From: Bradyrhizobium erythrophlei
Lineage (GTDB): Bacteria; Pseudomonadota; Alphaproteobacteria; Rhizobiales; Xanthobacteraceae
Length of the DNA stretch: 64,000 nucleotides
Direction of reading: 5' to 3'
NCBI GenBank assembly: GCA_900129675.1
Contig: FSRD01000001.1
Location: 6,809,501-6,873,500 of the forward strand
Below the pieces are notes generated by a model, which worked only from the letters and a program-made list of their open reading frames with translations, had not been told where the DNA came from and did no database searches. Positions 1 through 8,750 of the stretch are shown one piece after another; position 1 is the first letter of the stretch, and every line of letters starts with the position of its first letter. The position numbers and the translations under genes were made by a program.

Positions 1-1
1 C

Positions 2-502
2 GATCTCGCGGCCGGGCGCGTGCCGGTGGTTGCCGCCGGCGGCATCGCGGATGGACGCGGCCTTGCGGCGATGATGATGCTGGGGGCATCCGGCGTGCTG
101 ATCGGGACGCGCTTCTATGCCAGCGTCGAGGCCGACGGCGCCGAGGAGGCCAAGCAGCGGATATGTGCGGCGAACAGCGGCGAGACCGTGCGCGGCGTCG
201 TGTTCGACTGGTCGCGCAAGCTGATGTGGCCGGCGCCGTTCACCGCGCGCACGCTTTCCAACGACCATCTCCGGCGCTGGACAGGCCGCGAGATCGAGCT
301 GATGCAGCGCGCGGACGAGGTGACCGTGGAGTACGCGGCGGCCAAGGCCGCGGGCAATTTCGATGTCGCCGCCGTGTTTGCCGGTGAGTCCGTCGGGCTG
401 ATCCATGATATTCCACCGGCTGCAGAGATCGTCGGCCGCATTGTCGCTGAAGCCGAGCAAACGTTGCAGGGCCGGCGTAACTCCATCGCTTCTGTCGCCT
501 GA
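2..502 (+). CDS. Nitronate monooxygenase family protein, C-terminal part (cut by window edge)
   Basis: The reading frame is open from base 2 and has no start in the window, so only about the last 166 residues are seen. The visible part contains AAGGIADGRG followed by GASGVLIGTRF, the two phosphate-binding turns of FMN TIM-barrel nitronate monooxygenases (2-nitropropane dioxygenase family). These flavoenzymes oxidise alkyl nitronates using oxygen. A paralogue starts 18 bases downstream in the same direction, so the two probably form an operon. The true substrate cannot be read from sequence, because many family members are annotated only by fold. Confidence 0.85.
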   Translation, partial: DLAAGRVPVVAAGGIADGRGLAAMMMLGASGVLIGTRFYASVEADGAEEAKQRICAANSGETVRGVVFDWSRKLMWPAPFTARTLSNDHLRRWTGREIELMQRADEVTVEYAAAKAAGNFDVAAVFAGESVGLIHDIPPAAEIVGRIVAEAEQTLQGRRNSIASVA

Positions 503-520
503 AAGATCGTGAGACAAACC

Positions 521-1597
521 ATGTGGCCAGACCGCCGAATTGTCGACCTCTTCAAGACTGAGTTTCCGATCGTGCTGGCGCCGATGGCCGGGATCATGGA
601 TGCCGAGCTCGTGATCGCGGCGGCGCAGGGCGGGGCGCTGGGCTCGTTGCCGTGCGCGATGTTGTCCGTGGAGAAGGCCCGCGAGCAGGTCAACATTATC
701 CGCCAGCGGGTATCCGCACCGGTCAATATGAACTTCTTCTGCCACACGGCGGTAGATGCCGATCCGGCGCGCGAAGCCGGCTGGAAGGCGCGGCTTGGGC
801 CTTACTACAAGGAGTTGGGCCTCGATCCCGCAGCACCCGTGAATGCCGCCAACCGCGCGCCGTTTGACGAGGCGATGTGCGCGCTGGTGGAGGAGTTGAA
901 GCCGGAAGTCGTCAGCTTCCATTTCGGCCTGCCGGACCCGGCGATGGTCCGGCGCGTCAAGGCGGCTGGCTCTCTCGTGATGTCGTCGGCGACCATCGTG
1001 AGAGAGGCGATCTGGCTCGAGGAGAACGGCGCCGACGTCATCATCGCGCAGGGCGCCGAGGCCGGCGGCCACCGCGGCATGTTCCTGACCGACAACATTG
1101 CCGAACAGCCCGGCTCGTTCGCGCTGGTGCCGCAGGTGGTTGATGCGGTGAAAGTGCCGGTGATCGCGGCCGGCGGCATCGCTGACGGGCGCGGGATCGC
1201 GGCGGCGTTTGCGCTCGGTGCCTCGGGCGTGCAGATCGGCAGCGCCTATCTGCGCTGCCCGGAATCGAAGGTGATCGCGCCGGCGCGGATCGCGCTGGCC
1301 CAGGCGCGCGACGATTCCACCGTCATCACCAATGTCATGACCGGACGGCCCGCGCGCGGCGTCGCCAACCGCGTGATGCGCGAAGTCGGCCCGATCTCGC
1401 CGGACGCTCCGGCCTTTCCGCATTCCGCCACCGCGCTTGGACCGCTGAAAGCGGCCGCCGAAAAGCTCGGCAAGGTCGATTTCACCAACCTCTGGGCCGG
1501 CCAGGCGGTGCGAATGGGGCGCGAAATGCCGGCCGCCGAACTGACCCGGGCGCTCGCCGGCAGCGCGCTGGCGCGCTTGAGCCAGATGGCGGGCTGA
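521..1597 (+). CDS. Nitronate monooxygenase family protein
   Basis: A 358-residue FMN-dependent TIM-barrel protein of the nitronate monooxygenase / 2-nitropropane dioxygenase family. It has PIVLAPMAGIMD near the N-terminus, AEAGGHRG in the middle (the catalytic-His region of the family) and AAGGIADGRGIAAAFALGA near residue 220, which binds the FMN phosphate. I chose ATG 521 because it gives the family-like start MWPDRR; an in-frame GTG at 509 would add four residues. It is probably co-transcribed with the truncated paralogue upstream. Substrate is unknown. Confidence 0.85.
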   Translation: MWPDRRIVDLFKTEFPIVLAPMAGIMDAELVIAAAQGGALGSLPCAMLSVEKAREQVNIIRQRVSAPVNMNFFCHTAVDADPAREAGWKARLGPYYKELGLDPAAPVNAANRAPFDEAMCALVEELKPEVVSFHFGLPDPAMVRRVKAAGSLVMSSATIVREAIWLEENGADVIIAQGAEAGGHRGMFLTDNIAEQPGSFALVPQVVDAVKVPVIAAGGIADGRGIAAAFALGASGVQIGSAYLRCPESKVIAPARIALAQARDDSTVITNVMTGRPARGVANRVMREVGPISPDAPAFPHSATALGPLKAAAEKLGKVDFTNLWAGQAVRMGREMPAAELTRALAGSALARLSQMAG

Positions 1598-1698
1598 ACT
1601 GCGCCACCGTTCGGTGTCGGGCCGCGGCGTGTTCCATCCGAGACCGAACGCGTGATTTTTGGTGCGCGGGGTGTTGCGACCTGTTAGCCGTTGCCTTG

Positions 1699-2673
1699 AT
1701 GCAACGGCGGAAATTCATAACCATTGCCGGTGGCGCTTTGGTGTGGCCACTGACTGCCTACGGGCAGCGCAAGCCGATGCCGGTTGTCGGCTATCTTCAC
1801 TTTGCCGCTCCCGGCTATGTGCCGAGTGCCGACCCATTTCTGCAGGGGCTGAAAGAATTCGGTTTTGCCGAGGGGCAGAACGTGGCGGTCGAGTACCGCT
1901 GGGCCGAGGGCCGTTATGACCGGTTGCCGGGTCTGGCTGCCGACCTCGTCGGGCTCAAGGTCGATCTGATCGCGGCCTTTGGTCCTCCGCCGGCGAAAGC
2001 TGCGAAAAATGCTACATCCAGTATCCCGATCGTTTTCGAGGTTGGGAACGACGCCGTGGAAGCCGGATTGGTTGCCAGTCTCGCCCGGCCCGGCGGCAAT
2101 GCGACGGGCGTCAGCGTTCTCTTCACCCAGCTGACCCCAAAGCGGCTTGAGTTGCTTTGCGAACTCATTCCCAACGCCAAAACGATTGCTCTGCTGGTCA
2201 ATCCGAACAGCCCGACAGCCGAGCCTTCGGTTCGCGGGGCCCCGGAAGCGGCAAGGGCGAAAGGCGTGCAGCTTTCGATCCTCAACGCCAGCAATGTCGA
2301 TGAGATCGAGGCGGCGTTTGCGGCCATTGTGGCGTCGAAAACGGATGGGCTGATCGTTGCGGCCGACCCGTTCTTCGATAGCCGGCGCGCGCAACTGGTG
2401 GCGACAGCGGGGCGCGACAAGGTGCCCACGATCTATTTTGAGAACGAGTTTTCCAATGCCGGTGGGCTCATGAGTTATGGACCGAGCCTTGCCGCCGTCT
2501 ATCGCCGAATGGGTAGCTATGCGGGGCGCATCCTGAAAGGCGAGAAGCCCGACGATCTGCCGGTAGAGCAGCCCACGACGTTTCAAATGGTCTTCAACCT
2601 CAAGACCGCGAGAGAGCTCGGAATTACGGTGCCGCCCAACCTGCTGTTCACGGCCGACGAGGTGATCGAGTAA
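1699..2673 (+). CDS. ABC-type substrate-binding protein (PF04392-like), orphan
   Basis: A 324-residue periplasmic binding protein of the large 'ABC transporter substrate binding protein' family that is expanded in Bradyrhizobium. The N-terminus MQRRKFITIAGGALVWPL carries a twin-arginine-like motif followed by a hydrophobic stretch and a possible AYGQ cleavage site, so Tat-type export is plausible. Family-like segments include PVVGYLHF, FGFAEGQNVAVEYRWAEG, VGNDAVEAGLVASLARPGGN and LLVNPNSP. ATG 1699 was chosen over TTG 1696. No permease or ATPase gene lies nearby, so this is an orphan binding protein; the ligand is unknown. Confidence 0.85.
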   Translation: MQRRKFITIAGGALVWPLTAYGQRKPMPVVGYLHFAAPGYVPSADPFLQGLKEFGFAEGQNVAVEYRWAEGRYDRLPGLAADLVGLKVDLIAAFGPPPAKAAKNATSSIPIVFEVGNDAVEAGLVASLARPGGNATGVSVLFTQLTPKRLELLCELIPNAKTIALLVNPNSPTAEPSVRGAPEAARAKGVQLSILNASNVDEIEAAFAAIVASKTDGLIVAADPFFDSRRAQLVATAGRDKVPTIYFENEFSNAGGLMSYGPSLAAVYRRMGSYAGRILKGEKPDDLPVEQPTTFQMVFNLKTARELGITVPPNLLFTADEVIE

Positions 2674-2848
2674 CGCAGCTCCACGGATGACGCGTTTTGG
2701 GCGCCGTAGGCATGCGGGCATGTGATCGGGCGGCGGATTGCCAGGAATGGCGGGTAACCGGGCGGCTGGACCATGTTCCCATGGTTGCGGTGCAAAAGCA
2801 GCCTCTGCTATACGGCGGGCTGATTTTGCTGCCCAGAGGCCCTATATT

Positions 2849-3136
2849 ATGTCCGTCGACGCCACGACCGTTCGCCGTATCGCGCATCTTGCGCGGATCG
2901 CGGTCACCGAGGCCGAAGTTCCCCATCTGCAGGGCGAACTGAATGCGATGCTGGCCTTTGTGGAGCAGCTTTCGGAGGTGAATGTCGACGGCATCGAGCC
3001 GATGACGTCGGTGAGGCCGATGGAAATGAAGAAGCGTGCCGACGTGGTCAGTGACGGCGAGATTGCGGACGACGTGGTGCGGAACGCGCCCGAAAGGCAA
3101 GACCATTTCTTTCTGGTGCCGAAGGTCGTCGAGTAA
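2849..3136 (+). CDS. gatC: Aspartyl/glutamyl-tRNA amidotransferase subunit C
   Basis: A 95-residue GatC, the small subunit that bridges and stabilises GatA and GatB in the enzyme converting Glu-tRNA(Gln) and Asp-tRNA(Asn) to Gln-tRNA and Asn-tRNA. The start MSVDATTVRRIAHLARIAV and the later GIEPMTSVRPMEM and FFLVPKVVE segments are typical of GatC. The frame stays open upstream to 2738, but ATG 2849 gives the normal length for the family. It heads the gat operon, and the next ORF begins 12 bases after the stop. Confidence 0.95.
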   Translation: MSVDATTVRRIAHLARIAVTEAEVPHLQGELNAMLAFVEQLSEVNVDGIEPMTSVRPMEMKKRADVVSDGEIADDVVRNAPERQDHFFLVPKVVE

Positions 3137-3148
3137 GGGAAGTCAGCG

Positions 3149-3355
3149 ATGTGCATGCTCTGCGACGATGAAAAGGCCTATCAGGCCTATATGAACCACC
3201 TCGACGCGATGGAGCGGGAGGGCAAGGCCGCCGATCCCGACAAGGCGATGGACGCCGTGCTCGACCAGCTTGAGGCCGCCGACAAGGCGCGCGCCAACGA
3301 TCCTGCCAACGACAAGACGCTCTCTCCGTTCTTCTGCAGCCCGATCAATAAATGA
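3149..3355 (+). CDS. Small conserved hypothetical protein between gatC and gatA
   Basis: A 68-residue acidic, probably helical protein beginning MCMLCDDEKAYQAYMNHLDA, with a CxxC near the N-terminus and a third Cys in the tail FFCSPINK. It is preceded by an AAGGGA ribosome-binding site, and its stop overlaps the gatA start (ATGA at 3352-3355), so it is translationally coupled to gatA. I recognise no domain. The coupling and tight operon position support a real gene; a role in amidotransferase assembly or regulation would be pure inference. Confidence 0.75.
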   Translation: MCMLCDDEKAYQAYMNHLDAMEREGKAADPDKAMDAVLDQLEAADKARANDPANDKTLSPFFCSPINK

Positions 3356-4824
3356 CCGATTTGACATCGATGACGATCGCCGAGGCTAGGAATGGCCTCG
3401 CGAAAAAGTCTTTTACCTCGCTTGAACTGACCGACGCGCATCTCGCCGCGATCGAGGCGGCGCGCTCGCTCAATGCCTTCGTGCTGGAAACGCCGGATCG
3501 GGCCCGCGCCATGGCGCGCGCGATTGACGCCAAAATTGCCAAGGGCGAGGGCGGGCCGCTGGCGGGCATTCCGCTCGGCATCAAGGACCTGTTCGCGACC
3601 AAGGATGTCCGCACCACCGCCTGCTCAAAAATCCTCGGCGATTTCGTGCCGCCCTATGAATCCACCGTGACCTCGCAGCTGTGGCGCGACGGTGCGGTCA
3701 TGCTGGGCAAGCTCAACAATGACGAATTCGCGATGGGCTCGTCGAACGAGACCTCGTGCTTCGGCCCGGTGGTCAATCCGTGGCGGCGCGAGGGCTCCAA
3801 CACCACGCTGGTGCCGGGCGGCTCGTCCGGCGGATCGGCGTCGGCGGTCGCAGCACTGCTCTGCATGGGCGCCACCGCGACCGATACCGGCGGCTCGATC
3901 CGCCAGCCCGCGGCCTTCACGGCGACCGTCGGCGTCAAGCCGACCTATGGCCGCTGCTCGCGCTGGGGGATCGTCGCTTTCGCGTCCTCGCTCGACCAGG
4001 CAGGTCCCATCGCGCGCACGGTGCGCGATTCCGCGATCCTGATGCGCTCGATGGCGGGCCATGATCCCAAGGACACCACCTCGGTGAACCGCGCGGTGCC
4101 GGACTACGAGGCGGCGATCGGAAAGTCCGTGAAGGGCATGAAGATCGGCATTCCCAGGGAGTACCGCCTCGACGGCATGCCGGCCGAGATCGAAAAGCTC
4201 TGGAGCGAGGGCGGGGCGTGGCTCAAGGCCGCCGGCGCCGAACTGGTCGAGGTGTCGCTGCCGCACACCAAATACGCGCTGCCCGCCTATTACATCGTGG
4301 CGCCCGCGGAAGCTTCGTCGAATCTCGCGCGCTACGACGGCGTGCGCTACGGCCTGCGCGTGCCCGGCCGCAGCATTGGCGAGATGTACGAGAACACCCG
4401 CGCGGAAGGTTTCGGCGCCGAAGTCCGCCGCCGCGTCATGATCGGCACCTATGTGCTCTCCGCCGGCTATTACGACGCCTATTATCTGCGTGCGCAAAAG
4501 GTGCGGACGCTGATCAAGAAAGACTTCGAGGATTGCTTTGCCAAGGGCGTCGACGCGATCCTGACGCCTGCAACGCCGTCGGCCGCATTCGGTGTCGGCG
4601 AGAAGGGCGCCGACCCCGTCGAGATGTATCTCAACGACATTTTTACGGTGACCGTGAACATGGCGGGATTGCCGGGGATCGCCGTGCCCGCCGGCAAGGA
4701 TGCGCAGGGCTTGCCGCTCGGGCTGCAACTGATCGGTCGTCCCTTCGATGAGGAGACGCTGTTCTCGCTCGGAGAAGTCGTCGAGCAGGCAGCGGGGCGG
4801 TTTACGCCGCCGAGGTGGTGGTGA
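3352..4824 (+). CDS. gatA: Aspartyl/glutamyl-tRNA amidotransferase subunit A
   Basis: A 490-residue amidase-signature enzyme that hydrolyses glutamine and supplies ammonia for transamidation of mischarged tRNA. The catalytic Lys lies in GIKDLFATKD (about residue 75), and the Ser-cisSer pair lies in PGGSSGGSASAV and TDTGGSIRQPAAF (about residues 150-190). The C-terminal segment GLPLGLQLIGRPFDE is conserved in GatA. Length is normal. Its start overlaps the preceding small ORF by ATGA, and its stop overlaps the next one by GTGA, giving continuous translational coupling through the operon. Confidence 0.97.
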   Translation: MTDLTSMTIAEARNGLAKKSFTSLELTDAHLAAIEAARSLNAFVLETPDRARAMARAIDAKIAKGEGGPLAGIPLGIKDLFATKDVRTTACSKILGDFVPPYESTVTSQLWRDGAVMLGKLNNDEFAMGSSNETSCFGPVVNPWRREGSNTTLVPGGSSGGSASAVAALLCMGATATDTGGSIRQPAAFTATVGVKPTYGRCSRWGIVAFASSLDQAGPIARTVRDSAILMRSMAGHDPKDTTSVNRAVPDYEAAIGKSVKGMKIGIPREYRLDGMPAEIEKLWSEGGAWLKAAGAELVEVSLPHTKYALPAYYIVAPAEASSNLARYDGVRYGLRVPGRSIGEMYENTRAEGFGAEVRRRVMIGTYVLSAGYYDAYYLRAQKVRTLIKKDFEDCFAKGVDAILTPATPSAAFGVGEKGADPVEMYLNDIFTVTVNMAGLPGIAVPAGKDAQGLPLGLQLIGRPFDEETLFSLGEVVEQAAGRFTPPRWW

Positions 4825-5120
4825 GCATCGCGGATTTCAAAGCCAGCCTGTCGGGCGCAGCGCCTGCGCCCGGTCTCGTGCCGCCGCTGGCCGCATTGTG
4901 GTGGGCCGCCAAGGGGCAATGGGACCAGGCGCACAAGATCGTGATGAACGAAGAGACGGCGGAAGCCGCCTGGGTTCACGCCTATCTGCATCGCGTCGAG
5001 GGCGATCTCGGCAATGCCGGATATTGGTATCGGCAGGCCGGTCAGCCGGCCGCGAAGGATTCTCTTGAAACCGAATGGGAGCGGATCGCTTCCGCGCTGC
5101 TCGGAGGTGGAAAGACATGA
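4821..5120 (+). CDS. Conserved hypothetical protein between gatA and gatB
   Basis: A protein of about 99 residues with many Trp and Ala residues (ALWWAAKGQWDQAHKIV, then WVHAYLHRVEGDLGNAGYWY). The pattern suggests a short helical-repeat (TPR-like) fold with HAYLHR and GYWYRQAG segments. GTG 4821 overlaps the gatA stop (GTGA), which is the arrangement expected for coupling; GTG codons at 4815 and 4818 are alternatives. The stop overlaps the gatB start by ATGA. The function is unknown, but its place between gatA and gatB suggests a protein made in step with the amidotransferase. Confidence 0.75.
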   Translation: MSIADFKASLSGAAPAPGLVPPLAALWWAAKGQWDQAHKIVMNEETAEAAWVHAYLHRVEGDLGNAGYWYRQAGQPAAKDSLETEWERIASALLGGGKT

Positions 5121-6595
5121 GTACGGCGACGCACAAGCTGATCAAAGGCGCCACCGGCGACTGGGAAATGGTGATCGGGCTGGAAGTCCACGCCCAGGTC
5201 ACCTCGAAATCAAAATTGTTTTCCGGCGCCTCGACTGAATTCGGCGGCGAGCCGAACACCCATGTGTCGCTGGTCGACGCGGCGATGCCGGGCATGCTGC
5301 CGGTGATCAACGAGGAATGCGTCCGCCAGGCGGTCCGTACCGGTTTGGGCCTGAACGCGCAGATCAATCTGCGCTCGGTGTTCGACCGCAAGAACTATTT
5401 CTACCCGGACTCGCCGCAGGGCTACCAGATCAGCCAGTACAAGTCGCCTGTTGTCGGCGAGGGCGAGGTCACGGTCGAACTCGACGGCGGCAAGACCGCC
5501 ACCATCGGCATCGAGCGGTTGCACCTGGAGCAGGACGCCGCCAAGTTGTTGCACGACCAGTCGCCGTCGATGTCGTTTGTCGACCTGAACCGCTCCGGCG
5601 TCGGCCTGATGGAGATCGTGTCGAAGCCCGATATCCGCGACGCCGAGCAAGCCAAGGCCTATGTGACCAAGTTGCGGTCGATCCTGCGCTATCTCGGCAC
5701 CTGCGATGGCGACATGGAGAAGGGCTCGCTGCGCGCCGACGTCAACGTCTCCGTGCGCAAACCGGGCGGCCCGCTCGGCACCCGCTGCGAGATCAAGAAC
5801 ATGAACTCGATCAACTTCATCGGGCAGGCGATCGAGTACGAGGCGCGGCGTCAGATCGAAATCATCGAGGACGGCGGCGTCATCGACCAGGAAACGCGCC
5901 TCTACGATCCCAACAAGGGCGAGACGCGCTCGATGCGCTCCAAGGAAGAGGCGCACGACTACCGTTATTTCCCGGATCCCGATTTGCTGCCGCTCGAGTT
6001 CAGCGAAGCCTATGTCGCCGCGCTGAAGGCGGAGCTGCCGGAATTGCCGGACCAGAAGAAGGCGCGCTTCATCGCGGGCTTCGGATTGTCCGCTTACGAC
6101 GCCAGCGTGCTGGTGGCCGAACGCGAGAGCGCGGATTTCTACGAAACCGTGCTGGCAAAGCTCGCCGATCAGGCCCGTGACGGCAAACTCGCCGCCAATT
6201 GGGTGATCAACGAGCTGTTCGGGCGTCTCAACAAGGAAGGCCAGGATATTACGGGCTCTCCGGTGTCCGCAGAGCAGCTCGCCGCCATCGTCGACCTGAT
6301 CGGTGACGGGACTATTTCCGGCAAGATCGCCAAGGATCTGTTCGAGATCGTCTGGCAGGAAGGCGGCGACCCGCGCGCGCTGGTCGAGGCGCGCGGCATG
6401 AAACAGGTCACCGATCTCGGCGCGATCGAGAAGGTGGTCGACGACATCATCGCTGCCAATCCGGACAAGGTCGAGCAGGCGAAAGCCAAGCCGGCGGCGA
6501 TCCAATGGTTTGTCGGTCAGGTCATGAAGGCGTCGGGCGGCAAGGTCGATCCGAAGGCCGTCAACGTTCTGCTCAAGACCAAGCTCGGCATCTGA
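5117..6595 (+). CDS. gatB: Aspartyl/glutamyl-tRNA amidotransferase subunit B
   Basis: A 492-residue GatB, the tRNA-binding and kinase subunit of GatCAB. The start segment MVIGLEVHAQVTSKSKLFSG, the signature SLRADVNVSVRKPG (about residues 210-223) and EIKNMNSINFI are diagnostic. The C-terminal YqeY-like helical tail ends in NVLLKTKLGI. A strong GGAGGTGG ribosome-binding site lies at 5103-5110, and ATG 5117 overlaps the upstream stop by ATGA. The frame is open further upstream, but this start has both the ribosome-binding site and the expected N-terminus. Confidence 0.97.
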   Translation: MSTATHKLIKGATGDWEMVIGLEVHAQVTSKSKLFSGASTEFGGEPNTHVSLVDAAMPGMLPVINEECVRQAVRTGLGLNAQINLRSVFDRKNYFYPDSPQGYQISQYKSPVVGEGEVTVELDGGKTATIGIERLHLEQDAAKLLHDQSPSMSFVDLNRSGVGLMEIVSKPDIRDAEQAKAYVTKLRSILRYLGTCDGDMEKGSLRADVNVSVRKPGGPLGTRCEIKNMNSINFIGQAIEYEARRQIEIIEDGGVIDQETRLYDPNKGETRSMRSKEEAHDYRYFPDPDLLPLEFSEAYVAALKAELPELPDQKKARFIAGFGLSAYDASVLVAERESADFYETVLAKLADQARDGKLAANWVINELFGRLNKEGQDITGSPVSAEQLAAIVDLIGDGTISGKIAKDLFEIVWQEGGDPRALVEARGMKQVTDLGAIEKVVDDIIAANPDKVEQAKAKPAAIQWFVGQVMKASGGKVDPKAVNVLLKTKLGI

Positions 6596-6596
6596 A

Positions 6597-6613
6597 CGTC
6601 CCGTAACGGGACG
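6597..6613 (+). terminator. Hairpin immediately after gatB
   Basis: CGTCCCG and CGGGACG form a perfect 7-bp stem with a 3-base loop, beginning two bases after the gatB stop. There is no T-run after it, so it may be an mRNA 3'-end stabiliser or a Rho-assisted terminator instead of a classical intrinsic one. Confidence 0.5.
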
Positions 6614-7147
6614 GCGACATCGCTGCCGCCGTCGCGGTCGGCGCACGCGAAGCGCGCGTCGAATGTTCGTCGCGATCTGAAAATTCATCGTCGCGACCAG
6701 GAAGCGCCCCGCGAATCGGTCGCGCCGATTCGTCCAAAAATTCGGTTTTGGCGAGCGCCGATGAGACGTTAGCGCCCCGGACACGAAAATTTTTTTATTG
6801 CCAAAATTTGCGACTCAGAGTCCGCGCAAGCGGCTTTTGCTCGACCCTGATGAGTCGCAACGACGTTGATCGCGTATCGATCGTCGATGATGTGAATTGC
6901 AGAAACCGCTGCGACACAGGCGCTTTCTGCAATATTGACAAACGGCGATGTCGGTCCTTGCTGCACTTTTCGCATCGCTGAACGAAGGCGTTGTCGTGCC
7001 TGACATCAACACGCGGCGTGCGCTCCGGCATCGCCGTGTCAACACTTCCTTAAGCGGGACGCTGTTTTTTTGAGTGTGTTGGTGTATTCGGGATGTAGTG
7101 CATCTCGATTCCCGAGTGCACGCAGCGATTAAGCCATCTCACTACAT
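6614..7147. other. Gene-free stretch upstream of the Lys-rich peptide
   Basis: About 530 bases without a convincing gene. Short ORFs of 60-80 codons occur on both strands, but none has a ribosome-binding site or a protein-like composition. The 3' part is AT-richer than its surroundings and includes a short inverted repeat, TCGGGA (7088-7093) and TCCCGA (7110-7115). It probably holds the promoter and leader of the small Lys-rich gene at 7160. Confidence 0.4.
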
Positions 7148-7159
7148 CAGGAGGGCAAC

Positions 7160-7252
7160 ATGGCCAAGAAAGCTAAGAAGGCGAAGAAGGCGAAGAGCGC
7201 AGTGAAGAAGACTGCGAAGAAGACCCGCAAGGTCGCCAAGAAGAAGAAGTAA
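7160..7252 (+). CDS. Very small Lys/Ala-rich histone-H1-like peptide
   Basis: A 30-residue ORF beginning MAKKAKKAKKAKSAVKK and continuing with TAKK, TRK and a KKKK end. About 18 of the 30 residues are Lys or Arg, and most of the rest are Ala, Thr or Val. It has an excellent ribosome-binding site, AGGAGGG at 7149-7155. The composition matches the C-terminal tails of bacterial histone-H1-like proteins (HC1 type, AlgP), so it probably binds DNA or RNA without sequence specificity. It was found by reading below the usual length cutoff. It stands alone, with large gene-free gaps on both sides. Confidence 0.7.
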   Translation: MAKKAKKAKKAKSAVKKTAKKTRKVAKKKK

Positions 7253-7270
7253 TCTCGCTTCTTTACGAAT

Positions 7271-7292
7271 TGCCGGCGGCTTGATGCCGGCA
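7271..7292 (+). terminator. Hairpin after the Lys-rich peptide gene
   Basis: TGCCGGC (7271-7277) pairs with GCCGGCA (7286-7292) across an 8-base loop, 18 bases after the stop of the small peptide gene. No T-run follows, so it is only a weak terminator candidate. Confidence 0.35.
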
Positions 7293-8228
7293 CGTCACAC
7301 GAGCCCTAAGACGGTCTGCTTCTAAACAAGCAAATCCAAATCGGATGGCTCTGGTCGACGAAAGAGGGTGTCGGCGAGACATCAGGTCAAACGGCTGGAT
7401 CGAATTTCGGGAGAGCTCGCTCTTTCAAAACCGGTCCGGCAGAAGAAACAGGTTTTCTTCGTTCGGTGCGGATCTCCTCGAGCTCCGCAATTTCACCGGG
7501 CCCAGAGCCCCAAAGTGAAATCTGATCCTGACGTGTTCGCCGACGCCCTCGTTCCGATTGCCGCGCATTTGGCGCCGGGCGTCTTGATTTCCCCAATCTC
7601 CTTTTGATCGTTTGCAAGGCGGAGACCGGTTGGTCCGCTTTAGCGCTGGTCGTGTCCCGGACGCGGTGCAGCGCTACTTTAGCGGTGCACCGCTGAGCGG
7701 GACCCAAGGCGAGACGATGGACCCCGGCTTAGCGGCGCACCACGACGCAAGCATAGCGCGTCGAAGACGCGCGTGAACGCGCTGATGGCGCTGCGCAGCA
7801 TCCGGGGCACGAGGATGTGTCCCGAAACCGGAACGTCACAATGTCCGTGCTGACATCGCCGGCGATGGTTATCGTTCCGCAAAGCGGCAGGGTAAACCGA
7901 ACTTCACGATCGCATCCAAACGCCTGCGAGACAGGCACTTCTGGAATTCCGCGTTTTCCGCACGCGCTACGCGTTTACATCCCGTTCATCGCGATACTTA
8001 AACTGCCCTTCAAATTTGATCGGTCATGATCATCCCAACAAGCCGGCAAACGGCGAGCGCATGATCCGCCAAAGTGTAGGCGGTTTGGCGATCAGATCAT
8101 GCGCTCTTCAATGATGGGCGCGCGATCGGACGCAAAACCGGGTTCCACTTTTGCTGATCGCGCGCTGGAATAACAGGGCGTTTCAACAGTGGACAGGGGC
8201 CGCGCTCGGGGGAGAGCGGCCAACAACA
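7293..8228. other. Gene-free stretch of about 0.9 kb
   Basis: No ORF in this interval has a believable ribosome-binding site, composition or domain. The middle part (7651-7812) is a palindromic repeat, listed separately. The rest looks like degraded intergenic DNA. The ribosome-binding site of the next gene begins at about 8229. Confidence 0.4.
7651..7812. repeat. Imperfect long inverted repeat, Bradyrhizobium-type intergenic element
   Basis: The left end starts CGTGTCCCGGACGCG (7651) and the right end finishes ATCCGGGGCACG (about 7812). The two 24-base arms match at about 20 positions when one is reverse-complemented. Between them lies 'gagcgggaccc...ggaccccggctt', a second short inverted pair. 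This resembles the mobile palindromic elements seen many times in Bradyrhizobium and Rhodopseudomonas chromosomes, as I recall them. Confidence 0.5.
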
Positions 8229-8241
8229 AAAGGAGACAGGG

Positions 8242-8511
8242 ATGTTTCAGGGGTACATTGATCTGGATACCGCGACGCCGGTCGAGGCAACGGCGATTCC
8301 CGACGTGCTGTTCGAGCGCGGTCTGTACTGGGCGAGCGGCCGTTCCGGCGTCGTCAATCTGATCGCAGCCCACAAATGGTTCAATCTTGCCGCCCTGAAG
8401 GGACGCACGGACGCGATCTCGCTGCGCCGCGAGGTTGCGGAGATGATGTCGGACGTCGAGATCGCCGCGGCGCAGCGCGAGGCGCGGGCCTGGATGACGG
8501 CCCAGCACTGA
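8242..8511 (+). CDS. Small Sel1-repeat-like protein
   Basis: An 89-residue protein with a strong ribosome-binding site (AAAGGAGACAGGG, about 8229-8241). The segment FERGLYWASGRS, then NLIAAHKWFNLAALKGRTDA, resembles a single Sel1-type helical repeat (the 'AHKWFNLAA..G' pattern). The C-terminal helix runs VEIAAAQREARAWMTAQH. Such one-repeat proteins are common in Bradyrhizobium and have no assigned function; Sel1 repeats usually mediate protein-protein contacts. Confidence 0.75.
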   Translation: MFQGYIDLDTATPVEATAIPDVLFERGLYWASGRSGVVNLIAAHKWFNLAALKGRTDAISLRREVAEMMSDVEIAAAQREARAWMTAQH

Positions 8512-8750
8512 TAGGGCCAGCGCGAAAACGCTACCGCGGATCATGCGCGTCCCTGCGCACGGCCGGCAAGCGGGCCCCGCACTTCTACGGAGCGACATAT
8601 ATACCCGCGGGTAACCTTGAGCCCTGATCCTTGCCGGACTGGGGAACACCGTCTGCGGACACCGGAAAGCGGCCGACCATTGATCGGTGACGCGCGCCCT
8701 TGGCGGATGATGTTCAGGCCAGGCGTTCGTTCTTTCCTGATGGGGTCGCG

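Noticed and set aside
5210..6784. Long minus-strand ORF of 524 codons opposite gatB
   Set aside because: It is the antisense shadow of a clear gatB in GC-rich DNA; composition (many Arg, Asp, Leu, Ala) and the absence of any domain show it is not a gene.
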